A stretch of 64,000 bases of DNA from Candidatus Methylomirabilis sp. (GTDB lineage: Bacteria > Muiribacteriota > Ozemobacteria > Ozemobacterales > Ozemobacteraceae), in contig DYKG01000001.1 in NCBI GenBank assembly GCA_020722725.1, positions 124,001 to 188,000 of the forward strand, read 5' to 3'. Below the pieces are notes generated by a model that saw nothing but the letters and a program-made list of their open reading frames with translations, was not told the DNA's origin and did no database searches. Positions 33,243 to 42,221 of this stretch are shown one piece after another. Each line of letters opens with the position of its first letter. The stretch's first letter is position 1. A program made the translations under genes and the position numbers.

Positions 33243-34781
33243 ATGGAACTAAAAACTAAAGTTCTTCTGATTATTCTTGACGGTTTCGGTATTTCAGACA
33301 AGGTTGATGGTAATGCCATCGCTTCTGCCAATCCTGAATTTATCAACAAACTTTTTCAGGAGCGGCCATGCACCAGACTGGCAGCTTCAGGGCTGAGCGT
33401 TGGTCTGCCCGAAGGCCAGATGGGAAACTCGGAAGTCGGCCATCTTAACATTGGTGCCGGCCGTGTCGTTTACCAGGACATCACTAGAATCAACTGCTCG
33501 ATCGAAGATGGTTCCTTTTTTGAAAATGGAACGATGAATGGCCTGATTGATCGGGTCAAAGCCGACAATAAGGCTCTGCATCTCTATGGTCTGGTATCTG
33601 ACGGCGGTGTTCACAGCCATATAAACCACATTTCAGCCATATTGAAGCTTGCCGCCAAAAAGGGGCTGAAAAAAGTATTCATTCATGCCTTTACCGATGG
33701 CCGCGACACATCGCCAACCAGTGGCGTTCATTTCATTCGTGAGCTGGTTGCAGAAACCGAAAAAATCGGAGTCGGGAAGATCGCAACAATTTCTGGTCGT
33801 TACTACGCAATGGATCGCGATAACCGCTGGGATCGCGTGGAAAAAGCTTATCTGGCTCTGGTTCATGGTGTCGGCAATCGTGCGGTTGACCCGGTCGTAG
33901 CCATGGAAGCCTCTTACAAGGTCAATGTAACTGACGAATTTGTCGTGCCTGTGGTGATCGAAGAAAACGCACAGCCGGTAGCAACCATCGATGATGGCGA
34001 TGCGATTCTGGCCTTCAACTTCAGAGCCGACCGCATGCGCCAGATCTCAAAAGTTTTCACTGATCCGGGTTTTGATCTGTTCAAGCGCAAGGACATGAAA
34101 GTTCACTACGCCAGTTTTACCAGATATTCGGCTGAATTTGATTTTCCTGTTGCCTTTCCGCCGCAGACACTTGAAGACGTGCTCGGTGAGGTTCTTTCAC
34201 GTAATCAGATCGCCCAGCTGCGTTTGGCTGAAACGGAAAAATACGCCCACGTTACCTACTTTACCAATGGTGGCAATGAAGCGCCATTCCCATTGGAAGA
34301 CCGACACATGATACCTTCGCCGAAGGTTAAAACCTATGATTTAAAGCCGGAAATGGCAGCTTTCGAAGTTTGCGAATTTCTTGTCGAAAAAATCAGGGCG
34401 CAGAAATACCCATTTATTATGGTTAACTTTGCCAATTGTGATATGGTCGGTCATACCGGTATCATGGAAGCAGCGGTTAAAGCGGTTAATACCGTTGACT
34501 GTGTTCTTTCAAAAGCGATTCCGGTAGCCTACGAACATGGTTATGACTGTATCATCACTGCTGATCACGGCAATGCCGAGCAGATGGTAGATTTTGAAAC
34601 CGGTGAAGCTTTCACTGAACATACGATTAACCCGGTTCCCTTCTGCCTGCTGTCAAGAAATACCTGCGAACTGAAATCGGAGGGTAAGCTTTGCGATATC
34701 GCGCCAACTGTTCTTGATCTGATGAACATTTCCCAGCCCGCGGCCATGACCGGTCAATCATTGATCTGCCGAAAAAAATAA
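33243..34781 (+). CDS. gpmI: 2,3-bisphosphoglycerate-independent phosphoglycerate mutase
   Basis: A 512-residue enzyme of the alkaline phosphatase superfamily interconverting 3- and 2-phosphoglycerate in glycolysis. The metal ligand Asp13 (ILDGFG) and the nucleophile Ser63 (GQMGNSEVGHLNIG) are present. HAFTDGRDTSP, GRYYAMDRDNRWDR, FNFRADRMRQ, DMVGHTG and TADHGNAEQM carry the remaining ligands. The length matches the family. It is followed 13 bp later by gmk. Confidence 0.97.
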   Translation: MELKTKVLLIILDGFGISDKVDGNAIASANPEFINKLFQERPCTRLAASGLSVGLPEGQMGNSEVGHLNIGAGRVVYQDITRINCSIEDGSFFENGTMNGLIDRVKADNKALHLYGLVSDGGVHSHINHISAILKLAAKKGLKKVFIHAFTDGRDTSPTSGVHFIRELVAETEKIGVGKIATISGRYYAMDRDNRWDRVEKAYLALVHGVGNRAVDPVVAMEASYKVNVTDEFVVPVVIEENAQPVATIDDGDAILAFNFRADRMRQISKVFTDPGFDLFKRKDMKVHYASFTRYSAEFDFPVAFPPQTLEDVLGEVLSRNQIAQLRLAETEKYAHVTYFTNGGNEAPFPLEDRHMIPSPKVKTYDLKPEMAAFEVCEFLVEKIRAQKYPFIMVNFANCDMVGHTGIMEAAVKAVNTVDCVLSKAIPVAYEHGYDCIITADHGNAEQMVDFETGEAFTEHTINPVPFCLLSRNTCELKSEGKLCDIAPTVLDLMNISQPAAMTGQSLICRKK

Positions 34782-34794
34782 ACATCTATATCAA

Positions 34795-35367
34795 ATGAGC
34801 AAGACTGCCAGGGGATTTCTATTCGTTGTTTCCGGCCCATCAGGAGTGGGAAAGACAGTGTTGTGCAACGAAATCGTTAAACGCTATGCCCCGCATGTGG
34901 TTTATTCAATTTCAGCTACGTCAAGAGCTCCCCGTGGCGGTGAAACCAATGGCCAGGAATATTATTTTTACAGCGCTGCCGAATTTAAAAAGGCGATTGA
35001 GCGTGATGAATTTGCCGAATGGGCTTTCGTGCACGGCAATTACTACGGCACCCCCCGGCGCTTTCTCGAAGAAAATCTTGAAGCGGGAAGGCACGTAATT
35101 CTCAATATTGATGTGCAGGGTGCGTTAAAAATTCGCGAAAATTATCCTGATGCGGTAATGGTTTTCATTGCTCCACCAACTTTTGCTGAACTTGAAAGCC
35201 GAATTCGCAAACGCAATATGGACAGCGAAGATTCCATCAAGCATCGGCTCGAAAATGCCTGCCAGGAAATGGGCTACAAAGATCAGTACCGCTATTCGAT
35301 CGTCAACGATAATCTGCCAGAAGCGATTACTGAATTGAATGAAATTTTCGTCGATTACATCGGCTGA
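34795..35367 (+). CDS. gmk: Guanylate kinase
   Basis: A 190-residue enzyme converting GMP to GDP with ATP. The P-loop SGPSGVGKTV (about residues 13-22), the GMP-binding TSRAPRGGETNGQEYYF, EWAFVHGNYYGTP and NIDVQGALKI are conserved. It has the usual length and is co-transcribed with gpmI. The ribosome binding site is weak, suggesting coupling to the upstream gene. Confidence 0.96.
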   Translation: MSKTARGFLFVVSGPSGVGKTVLCNEIVKRYAPHVVYSISATSRAPRGGETNGQEYYFYSAAEFKKAIERDEFAEWAFVHGNYYGTPRRFLEENLEAGRHVILNIDVQGALKIRENYPDAVMVFIAPPTFAELESRIRKRNMDSEDSIKHRLENACQEMGYKDQYRYSIVNDNLPEAITELNEIFVDYIG

Positions 35368-35406
35368 TACAGGGCTTTTGCCGGATTTTACGGCGATTTC
35401 CGGTTC

Positions 35407-35435
35407 TTGACACATTTAGAACTGATTCTTATAAT
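35407..35435 (+). promoter_or_regulatory. Perfect consensus sigma70 promoter of the FecR gene at 35481
   Basis: TTGACA at 35407-35412 and TATAAT at 35430-35435 have a 17-bp spacer. A GGAGG ribosome binding site follows at about 35467. This is the strongest promoter visible in the window. Confidence 0.85.
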
Positions 35436-35480
35436 CTAAAGGAAATTCTCTAGATTACCGTCTTCAGGAGGCTATTTATA

Positions 35481-36224
35481 ATGAAACGCACCACTCTGTG
35501 CTTCCTAACTGTTTGTTTTATCCTGTTGTCATCGTTTGCCTGGGCGGCTGAAGAAGCTCAGACCCGCATGGTCAAACTCGATGCCAGTCTTGAAATAATC
35601 AGCGGACAGGTCAAGCTGACCCGGGTTGGCAGCACCAAAACCGACATCATCAGCAATGGCGTTGAACTTTATGCGGGCGATCTGCTTGAAACCCTGCGCG
35701 AATCAAAAGCGGTGCTCAATTACACCGATGGCACCGTAATGCGCATAAAACCCCGCACTCTGGTTGAAGTTCAGCCTCTGAGCATCAAGGTTTTCAAAGG
35801 GCAGACCTGGTACAAATTCACTAAGCGTGGTACTGAATTTCGCATCGAAACCCCGACGCTGGTCGCGGGTATTCGCGGTACCGAATTTGAAGTGGCAGTA
35901 ACTTCAAGAAAAAAAGCATCGGTTTCTGTTCTTGAAGGCGCAGTTGCCGTAAAAGGCCGGGCTGGAAAGAAATCTCTGGTGCTCAAACCTGGTTTTGCAA
36001 CTCATTGTGAGCCGGGAAATGAACTGGTAGAAGCTTACAAATTCAACCTTGATAAGAAAAATGCTGAATGGAAAGCCGATGAATGGGATTGCGCCGGCTC
36101 AATAAGCGATATCAACAAGCTTTTCATCAACTACCTGAATCTAAAATACGAATATGGCGACGAAGATTCGAGAACTGCTGAAGCTCTCAAAACTCTTGAA
36201 GCAGCCAGGAAGAAAAGCAAATAA
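35481..36224 (+). CDS. FecR-domain exported protein
   Basis: A 247-residue protein with a signal peptide (FILLSSFAWAAEE). A FecR domain follows at about residues 38-170 (SGQVKLTRVGS, VELYAGDLLETLRESKA, LNYTDGTVMRIKPRT, TPTLVAGIRGTEFEV, SVLEGAVAVKG). The C-terminal tail is helical and charged. No membrane anchor or sigma-binding part is present, so a role in regulated iron signalling is unlikely; such stand-alone FecR proteins are thought to be surface or periplasmic scaffold proteins. It has its own consensus promoter and terminator, so expression should be strong. Confidence 0.88.
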   Translation: MKRTTLCFLTVCFILLSSFAWAAEEAQTRMVKLDASLEIISGQVKLTRVGSTKTDIISNGVELYAGDLLETLRESKAVLNYTDGTVMRIKPRTLVEVQPLSIKVFKGQTWYKFTKRGTEFRIETPTLVAGIRGTEFEVAVTSRKKASVSVLEGAVAVKGRAGKKSLVLKPGFATHCEPGNELVEAYKFNLDKKNAEWKADEWDCAGSISDINKLFINYLNLKYEYGDEDSRTAEALKTLEAARKKSK

Positions 36225-36235
36225 ATATTTGAAAT

Positions 36236-36277
36236 AAAAAAGCCTCGGTTGTTGTTTCAGCTGCCGAGGCTTTTTTA
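36236..36277. terminator. Bidirectional terminator between the FecR gene and arfB
   Basis: AGCCTCGG (36241-36248) pairs with CCGAGGCT (36264-36271); an A run precedes and six T residues follow, serving both convergent transcripts. Confidence 0.88.
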
Positions 36278-36287
36278 TTTAATCTTT

Positions 36288-36728
36288 TTACTCATCATCA
36301 TCGTAATCGGTCGGGCGGCGGCGATTGGCTTTTTTGCCGCTGTTCTGTCTTTTGGTAGCCACTCTTTTTGCTTTGGAAGCTTTGGTCGGTTTGGTCGGGC
36401 GGCGAATTGCCGGAGGGTTGAGAGCTTTTTCGATCATTGATTTAAGTTTGTCGCAGGCATCGAGCAAGTTGCGATATTGTTCACGATATTTCTGGCTGGT
36501 TACGATAATGCAGCCTTCGGCATCGAGTCGGTTTCTTGCGGCTTCAAGCAGACGAGAGACCACATGAACGGGAAGTTGTGGACAGATAGCAGGGTTAAAA
36601 CGCAATTCAATGCAGGTTGCAACCTTGTTAACGTTCTGGCCACCGGGCCCAGACGACCTTACTGCGCTGACCTGAATCAATTCAGCGGGAATAACTATTT
36701 CATCATTGATCTGTATCGGCAGATTCAT
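36288..36728 (-). CDS. arfB: Alternative ribosome-rescue factor B (peptidyl-tRNA hydrolase ArfB/YaeJ)
   Basis: A 146-residue protein with the release-factor catalytic GGQ in SSGPGGQNVNKVAT (about residues 28-41) and no codon-recognition domain, which is the ArfB pattern. It frees stalled ribosomes by hydrolysing peptidyl-tRNA. The basic C-terminal tail (RRPTKPTKASKAKRVATK) is the part that enters the empty mRNA channel. The extreme end is acidic (DYDDDE), which is less usual. It is the last gene of the LPS operon and overlaps the upstream glycosyltransferase by 4 bp. Confidence 0.93.
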   Translation of the reverse strand: MNLPIQINDEIVIPAELIQVSAVRSSGPGGQNVNKVATCIELRFNPAICPQLPVHVVSRLLEAARNRLDAEGCIIVTSQKYREQYRNLLDACDKLKSMIEKALNPPAIRRPTKPTKASKAKRVATKRQNSGKKANRRRPTDYDDDE

Positions 36729-37714
36729 TCTTTTAAAACCTCGACCAGCCAGGCCAGTGCCCGTGATAAATCAATTGCGCCCATGCATGGCATCAGTTTA
36801 CATTGGTTACAGCGGGTGGTGCAACTTTCAACCGAAGGCATCAGCACCAGATTTTTTTGGGCAACCGGCCCCCATCTTTTAGGGGTCATGGCTGGAACCG
36901 GCGGGAAAAATGCCAGAACCGGCAGACCAACTGCGGCGGCCAGATGCATCGGGCCCGTTGAACCGCCGATGAAAGCACGGCACCATTGCATGACCGCCGC
37001 GAGAACCGCAAAATCCGGCACATTTTTTAGAAAATCAAGCTGCTCTTTCCGGCAATCGGCAAAAGCCCCGCTCATTTTTTCTTCACCGGGCCCAAGACTG
37101 ACCAAAATTTCAAACCCTGCTGAAATTAGTTGCTGAGCTATTTCTGCGTAGCTTTCTGGTGAAAGGTTGTGTGCTGAACCACCATGACCGGGGTGAATCA
37201 AAACCGGTTTTTTTACTTTGAGCTTTGAAAAGATTTCTCTTGCCGCCGACTGATCAGCCGGCCCCGGCACAAAAGAAGGGCCGGAAAGGTTGATATTGCT
37301 GACCAGGCCTTCAAGAAGCTGCAGATTATACTGAAACTCATGTTTTTCATTGCGTGAACGTTTCTGAACCCGGCGATCACTGAGAAAAAACTGCCAGACA
37401 TTCGAGGCGCGACCGACTCTGCGAACTATTCCCGCCAAAAATGCTGCTAGAATGACTCGGGCAGCGGGGTGAACGATTATAATCATATCTGCGGCACAAT
37501 CGCGAAACGCTTTGCTTAAAGCAAGGATTGAGGGGTAATCGTCATCGACGAGCACTTCATTTACCTCAGGGCAAAGCCTGATCAACGATGCGGTATAGTG
37601 CTTCACATGCGCAATTATTCTCGCATCGGGAAATTGTCGGCGCAGCTCTCTGAACATCGGACTGGTCAAAATCAGGTCGCCGGCTTTGTCGGTGCGCGAA
37701 ACAATGATATTCAC
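36725..37714 (-). CDS. Glycosyltransferase family 9 (heptosyltransferase-like), first of three
   Basis: A 329-residue GT-B enzyme that probably adds heptose or a related sugar to the LPS core on the inner face of the inner membrane. The N-terminal RTDKAGDLILTSPMF, the loop IHPGHGGSAHNL and the nucleotide-sugar site FIGGSTGPMHLAAA are family signatures. Near the C-terminus a Cys-rich stretch CTTRCNQCKLMPC occurs, as in many GT9 enzymes. Four-bp overlaps with both neighbours indicate tight translational coupling. Acceptor specificity cannot be told from sequence. Confidence 0.88.
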   Translation of the reverse strand: MNIIVSRTDKAGDLILTSPMFRELRRQFPDARIIAHVKHYTASLIRLCPEVNEVLVDDDYPSILALSKAFRDCAADMIIIVHPAARVILAAFLAGIVRRVGRASNVWQFFLSDRRVQKRSRNEKHEFQYNLQLLEGLVSNINLSGPSFVPGPADQSAAREIFSKLKVKKPVLIHPGHGGSAHNLSPESYAEIAQQLISAGFEILVSLGPGEEKMSGAFADCRKEQLDFLKNVPDFAVLAAVMQWCRAFIGGSTGPMHLAAAVGLPVLAFFPPVPAMTPKRWGPVAQKNLVLMPSVESCTTRCNQCKLMPCMGAIDLSRALAWLVEVLKE

Positions 37715-38715
37715 AGGCTTTGGCCCACCATTTGCGAAAAGACTTCAGCAATTCTTTCTGCCGAGATGCTGTTCATGCAGATATGATCGGCTCTGGGGCA
37801 GGTTTTTAATCGGCAAGGCGCCTGTGGGCATTTTTCTGACCCGTAAACATAGACCGTTTTTTCAGAAAGGGCACCAGTTCTGGCCATATCGGTAGGGCCG
37901 ACCGGAATGATGGCGGGCAGTCGAAACAGAGCGGCCAGGTGCATAGTACCTGAATCATTGGCGATGAGCGCTTTGGCGTGGCTCAGCAGAACTGCCAGCT
38001 CGGTCAGGCTGGTTTTGCCGGCCAGCGATTTAACCGAGTTGCATCGGGTGGCAGTCTTTTGTGCGATCTCATGCTCGGCTTCGCTGCCTGATACCAGAAT
38101 TTTCAGCCCTGGATAACGATTTGCGATGATTTCAGCAACCTCAGCAAATTTTTCTGGATGCCAGCGCTTTGCCGCACCGAAGGCGGCGCCGGGGGCGAGA
38201 ATAATAAAAGGTTCGTATGGTTCAAGAGCAAACCGGCGAACCGTTTCGACAACCCGCGACCGGTCAAAACAAATTTCGGGCAATGGCGGCTGCTGATCGG
38301 CAAGCCCCGCTTCTTTTACCAGATTGAAATGCAGGGTCGATTCGTGGATTTCTTTAAAATTTCCGGGTTTGGCAATGGCCTGACTGAGAAAGAGCTTTCT
38401 TCCCTGGGTGTTATAGCCGATCGAAGGGGCGTCGCAGGCCCAAGAAACCAGTGCTGCTCTTAAAGAATCGGGCAAGACCACGATCTGATCAAAGCCCTCT
38501 TTTTTTAATTTTCGCATTTTCTGCAACCCGGCAAAAATCGGGCCGTTGGTAGCAACCGCATGTACTGATGCAAAACGGTTGATGATCTGGTAAGCCTCTA
38601 CCAGATGCGGGCGGGTTAGAATGTGCACTTCATGCCTTTCTGCGGCAGCAAGCAACGCCGGCAGCGACATGATTACATCGCCAAGCCAGTTGAGGCCGAT
38701 AAAAAGAATTTTCAT
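37711..38715 (-). CDS. waaF: Lipopolysaccharide heptosyltransferase II-like glycosyltransferase
   Basis: A 334-residue family-9 glycosyltransferase. The N-terminus FIGLNWLGDVIMSLPAL matches WaaF, and APGAAFGAAKRWHPEKFAEV and IANDSGTMHLAALFRLP are the WaaF-type donor-site motifs. The C-terminal CPQAPCRLKTCPRADHICM is cysteine-rich as in WaaF. WaaF adds the second heptose of the LPS inner core from ADP-heptose. It overlaps both neighbours by 4 bp in the waaA operon. Confidence 0.9.
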   Translation of the reverse strand: MKILFIGLNWLGDVIMSLPALLAAAERHEVHILTRPHLVEAYQIINRFASVHAVATNGPIFAGLQKMRKLKKEGFDQIVVLPDSLRAALVSWACDAPSIGYNTQGRKLFLSQAIAKPGNFKEIHESTLHFNLVKEAGLADQQPPLPEICFDRSRVVETVRRFALEPYEPFIILAPGAAFGAAKRWHPEKFAEVAEIIANRYPGLKILVSGSEAEHEIAQKTATRCNSVKSLAGKTSLTELAVLLSHAKALIANDSGTMHLAALFRLPAIIPVGPTDMARTGALSEKTVYVYGSEKCPQAPCRLKTCPRADHICMNSISAERIAEVFSQMVGQSL

Positions 38716-39686
38716 GGTTGCTTCTCGAAGAAATTGAAGATGGCGGTGGCAGTGCTTTCAGGCTCAAGATCACGGCAGGCAGAATGCTGTAGCGGGCAGA
38801 CCGCCCTTTGCCCATGCAGGCTGCATGGTTTGCAGTCGAGATCTTTTGAAATAACAAGCGCCTTAGGCCCCGGGACCGGGCTGAAGCCAAGAACCGGCGA
38901 AGTTTGCAGAAAAATGCCGGCGACTTTGGCATCAACGGCGCGGGCAAGGTGCATCGGCCCGGAATCGGATGAAATTACTCCGGCTGACCAGTAGAGCAGC
39001 CCGGCGAGCTGTTCAAGCGAAATGGCGTTGCGCAGATCGGTCAGACCCGCAAGACCATCGATCGGCATTTTCCCGGTGCCGATCAGGGCTATGGGAAGCG
39101 GGGACTGCAGGCAGATCTGCCGTAACAGACTTTCAGGCAGAACTTTGCCTGGGTGCGAAGCATCGGCATGCAGGGCAAAAAAGCCATGGGGAGCCAGGTT
39201 CAGCCCGGCCAGATCAACTTTACTTCGCTCGATAAAGTTGGGTGCTAAAACGATTTTGGGGTCGGGCTTTTCAATGTTTCTGCCGCAGGTCTCGGCGTAT
39301 TTTTGCCAGACCGGCCGCTGGTCGGCAAAGCGCAACGGAAAATTGCCGCGCAGAACCTGAAGTTGCTCTGACATTGAACGTTTCTGGTAACTGGTCTGTT
39401 TTGGTGTTTTAACCAGGAGCCTCAGAGCGATGGTTGCCAATTTTCCCTGAAGGTCGTGAAGTGCGCCGGCGTCGAGTCGGTTCAGCGTCAAGGCCAGGCG
39501 CAGCAGATCGGTGGTGCCGTCGAAGAAATGCACTCTCGCCGGCAGAAATCGTGCAAGTTCATGCCAGCGCCGGTTAATAACCAGATGGGCCTCGATGCCC
39601 GAGTTTTCAAGATCACGCAGACAGGGAACGGTGAGAAGAATATCGCCCATGGCGTTGAGCCGAAGCAGGATTTCTCTTGGTTTCAT
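38712..39686 (-). CDS. Glycosyltransferase family 9 (heptosyltransferase-like), third in tandem
   Basis: A 324-residue GT9 enzyme. RLNAMGDILLTVPCLRDL at the N-terminus, LHADASHPGKVLP in the middle and VISSDSGPMHLARAVDAK at the donor site are conserved. A Cys cluster CKPCSLHGQRAVCPLQHSAC lies near residue 290. It may be the WaaC-type enzyme adding the first heptose to Kdo, because it is adjacent to waaA and a WaaF-like gene is next (inference). It begins 6 bp after waaA stops. Confidence 0.86.
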   Translation of the reverse strand: MKPREILLRLNAMGDILLTVPCLRDLENSGIEAHLVINRRWHELARFLPARVHFFDGTTDLLRLALTLNRLDAGALHDLQGKLATIALRLLVKTPKQTSYQKRSMSEQLQVLRGNFPLRFADQRPVWQKYAETCGRNIEKPDPKIVLAPNFIERSKVDLAGLNLAPHGFFALHADASHPGKVLPESLLRQICLQSPLPIALIGTGKMPIDGLAGLTDLRNAISLEQLAGLLYWSAGVISSDSGPMHLARAVDAKVAGIFLQTSPVLGFSPVPGPKALVISKDLDCKPCSLHGQRAVCPLQHSACRDLEPESTATAIFNFFEKQP

Positions 39687-39692
39687 GAAAAA

Positions 39693-40958
39693 TCAGGGGA
39701 GCAGATGCAACTGCTGAAGTTTTTCAATGGTACGCCCAGAGGCCCCGGCCATGCAGTCGAGAACTTTTCTGGCCCTACGACCCATATCAGCAAAATCATC
39801 GGGCTGGTCAAGCCAGTTTCTTAGGGTTTTCTGCAGGCTGTCGGCATCGGTTACGGTTATGACAGCCCTTTCGCGGTTCAGGGCCATCATTTCATAACGG
39901 AAATTAAAGGTCTCGGGCCCGGTCAAAATGGGAACGGCGCAGGCAGCCGGTTCCATGAGGTTGTGCCCGCCTCGTTTGATCAGGCTGCCGCCCACAAATG
40001 CCAGGTCGGAAACAGCGTAAAAGCTGCGCAGTTCGCCGAGGGTATCAGCAAGAATTACCCGACCGGCAGTTACATGCGGGGTCGATGCCAGTGAAAAATC
40101 AAGTTTTCGGTTTTTCAGCAGGTCGATGACCTCGTTGGTTCGCTTTACATGACGAGGTGCGATGACGACGGCAGCATTAAGATCAGGCCAGAGAGGTTCG
40201 AGTGCGTCGAGAATGATTTCTTCTTCACCGGGATGAGTGCTGCCAAAGCAGATTACCTGTCGGCGGGCAGGTATTCCAAAGCGCTGTTTGAAATTATTCT
40301 GGTCCACATCGGGTCTGGTGAAGTCGTATTTGAAGCAGCCAAGCGTATTTATTCTGGCCGAATCGACCCCGAGAATCTTGAAGCGCCGCTGATAATGCTT
40401 TTCCTGGGGGAAAACAAAGGCAAAATTTTCAACCGCGCTTGAAAAAACCGGCCACATTATTCGCATCAGACGCACCGATTTTTCGTTGATGCGCCCGTTG
40501 ATTATGCCATAGGGAACGTTTTTGCGGGCAAGGGTATCGAGCAGCAGCGGCCAGATTTCGGTTTCGCTGATCAGCATCACTCTGGGCCTGATTTTTTCGA
40601 TGAAAGGCACGGTAAAAGCCGGCAGTTCGATGGGAAGCAGGGTTGCAAGCCCGCACAGCTCTTCTTTGCGCAGATGGCGAAGACCATCCATGGTGGTTGA
40701 AGTGCAGATCAGCCTTTCTTTGCCGTAGATGGCGGCAAGCTGTTGCAAAAAAGGCTTCAGGGTTATGAATTCACCGAGGGAAGCCCCGTGAATCCAGATT
40801 GTTCCGGTTTCGGGTGGGGTGTAGTCTTCAGGCAGAATGCCTTTGCGCATGGCAAATTCGTCTTTTTCAATCCGGCGCGGTGGAAAAAGATCGAGCAGCT
40901 CAACTACCGCCCGCAGTACCCATTGATAGCTTTTGAGGTAAATACGGCTCATAATCAA
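39693..40958 (-). CDS. waaA: 3-deoxy-D-manno-octulosonic acid (Kdo) transferase
   Basis: A 421-residue GT30 enzyme attaching Kdo to lipid A precursor. IHGASLGEFITLKPFL holds the catalytic Glu region, LICTSTTMDGLRHL and LISETEIWPLLLDTLARK the N-domain motifs. GSTHPGEEEIILDAL and FVGGSLIKRGGHNLMEPAA are the donor site. The usual N-terminal membrane-associated segment is present but only moderately hydrophobic. One gene is present, and whether it adds one or two Kdo residues is not predictable. It is followed by three GT9 genes. Confidence 0.94.
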   Translation of the reverse strand: MIMSRIYLKSYQWVLRAVVELLDLFPPRRIEKDEFAMRKGILPEDYTPPETGTIWIHGASLGEFITLKPFLQQLAAIYGKERLICTSTTMDGLRHLRKEELCGLATLLPIELPAFTVPFIEKIRPRVMLISETEIWPLLLDTLARKNVPYGIINGRINEKSVRLMRIMWPVFSSAVENFAFVFPQEKHYQRRFKILGVDSARINTLGCFKYDFTRPDVDQNNFKQRFGIPARRQVICFGSTHPGEEEIILDALEPLWPDLNAAVVIAPRHVKRTNEVIDLLKNRKLDFSLASTPHVTAGRVILADTLGELRSFYAVSDLAFVGGSLIKRGGHNLMEPAACAVPILTGPETFNFRYEMMALNRERAVITVTDADSLQKTLRNWLDQPDDFADMGRRARKVLDCMAGASGRTIEKLQQLHLLP

Positions 40959-41086
40959 CCAGACGACGCGTTTATACTGTCAGAAAAAATCGCAAGGGGC
41001 GACTTTCAGGTCAGCTTTCCTTATAACATAATACAGAAGAATTTTATGTAATTGTTATAAAATCTGATTTGCATTATACAATTTTG

Positions 41087-42157
41087 TCAAAGAAGATTCA
41101 AAATTTTGACTGAATCGTTTTCGGGGGCATCTTCGGGTCTGGTTTTCCAGCGTCGATGCAGCCAGAACCATTGTTTCGGCTGTTGTCTGACCATTTGTTC
41201 AACAATTTGCGTATAATCACGGGTCATCTTCTGATGCCCTTCAACATCATCAGAATAATTTTCAGGAAAAATTGCCGGCCAGATTTTCAGCCGATGTCTG
41301 CCATTAAAGTCAGGAAAAAGAGCCAGCGGTACAATTGGTGCACCCGTTTTGATGGAAATGGCGGCCGGCCCGGTTGGTGCTGAAGCCCAGGCTTTGAAAA
41401 AAGGCACGAAAATGCCCTGTTTTCCGTTATCCTGATCGACCATCAAGGCAAGAATATGACCTTTTCTCAATGATTTAAGAATTTCTCTTATGCCAAAACC
41501 CGAGTCGGTGGTGCGGGCCCCGTGTTTTTGCCGCATTTCTTCCATCCAGCGATCTACTTCAGGGTTGTTCTGGCGCCTCACCACAACGGTAACCGGTAGC
41601 CCGTTCAGTGAAAGCCAGGGTGGCACCAGTTCCCACAAGCCAAAGTGCCCGGAAATAATAATCGCGCCTTTTTTGCGACTCAGGGCCTGCTTCAGAATCG
41701 CCATATCAGCGCAGTATAGCCGGGTGTTCAAATCTTCATTTGACATGAATTTCAGGCCGGACATTTCAAATGCGTTAAGGAGAAAGTTGAAATAAACCTG
41801 TCGTGCCATTTTTACAGCCTCATCGGGGCTCAGCTCAAGGTGCAGGCTTATGGCCGAAATGACGTATTTGCGACGCAACTGCAGGATGTCGAAGGCCAGC
41901 CAGGTCAGCAGTGCTGCAAGTTTGCGGCGTTGGGTAATTTTCATGCTACCGGTGATTTTCGCCAGCAGGTCGAGCAGCATGCATTGAACCTTGTATCCGA
42001 AATTTTTTATATACAAAGGCTCGTTGAAAAATTCATATTTTTTACACCGATTCGACCAGCCAAGCGGACTCAGTAACCGAAAAAAGGCGGTCATTGAGCC
42101 TGTCGAAATGCCCGCCCTTGAGAAATAGTCAATGAGTTTTTGTGTGAAAAAGCTCAT
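41087..42157 (-). CDS. LpxL/HtrB-type lysophospholipid (lipid A) acyltransferase
   Basis: The start ATG 42157 is preferred because the longer form to 42271 would overlap the DUF362 gene by 50 bp; neither has a strong ribosome binding site. The 356-residue product matches the LpxL/LpxM acyltransferase family, which adds secondary acyl chains to Kdo2-lipid A. GAIIISGHFGLWELVPPWL holds the HxxxxE-type catalytic motif (HFGLWE), followed by VVRRQNNPEVDRWMEE, ALMVDQDNGKQGIFVPFF, GAPIVPLAL and the C-terminal WFWLHRRWKTRP. The first ~45 residues are encoded partly by a copy of the dispersed repeat found elsewhere in the window. The catalytic domain is intact. Confidence 0.9.
   Translation of the reverse strand: MSFFTQKLIDYFSRAGISTGSMTAFFRLLSPLGWSNRCKKYEFFNEPLYIKNFGYKVQCMLLDLLAKITGSMKITQRRKLAALLTWLAFDILQLRRKYVISAISLHLELSPDEAVKMARQVYFNFLLNAFEMSGLKFMSNEDLNTRLYCADMAILKQALSRKKGAIIISGHFGLWELVPPWLSLNGLPVTVVVRRQNNPEVDRWMEEMRQKHGARTTDSGFGIREILKSLRKGHILALMVDQDNGKQGIFVPFFKAWASAPTGPAAISIKTGAPIVPLALFPDFNGRHRLKIWPAIFPENYSDDVEGHQKMTRDYTQIVEQMVRQQPKQWFWLHRRWKTRPEDAPENDSVKILNLL
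42045..42113. repeat. Dispersed repeat, copy C, inside the acyltransferase reading frame
   Basis: Reverse-complemented, this segment aligns over about 69 bp with copies A, B and D. The 18-base string at 42093-42110 is exact in copy A, and TCAATGACCGCCTTTT is exact in copy D. It is translated here as part of the acyltransferase N-terminus (frame SRAGISTGSMTAFFRLLS). Confidence 0.75.
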
Positions 42158-42221
42158 CGAACGTTCACGCTTTTCCTGAAACAAAAGAACGAGCTTATGT
42201 ATAATGAACCAGGCGTTGTTT

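Noticed and set aside
35481..36224. FecR protein as part of an iron-regulated sigma/anti-sigma system
   Set aside because: There is no adjacent ECF sigma factor or TonB receptor and no membrane helix after the signal peptide.
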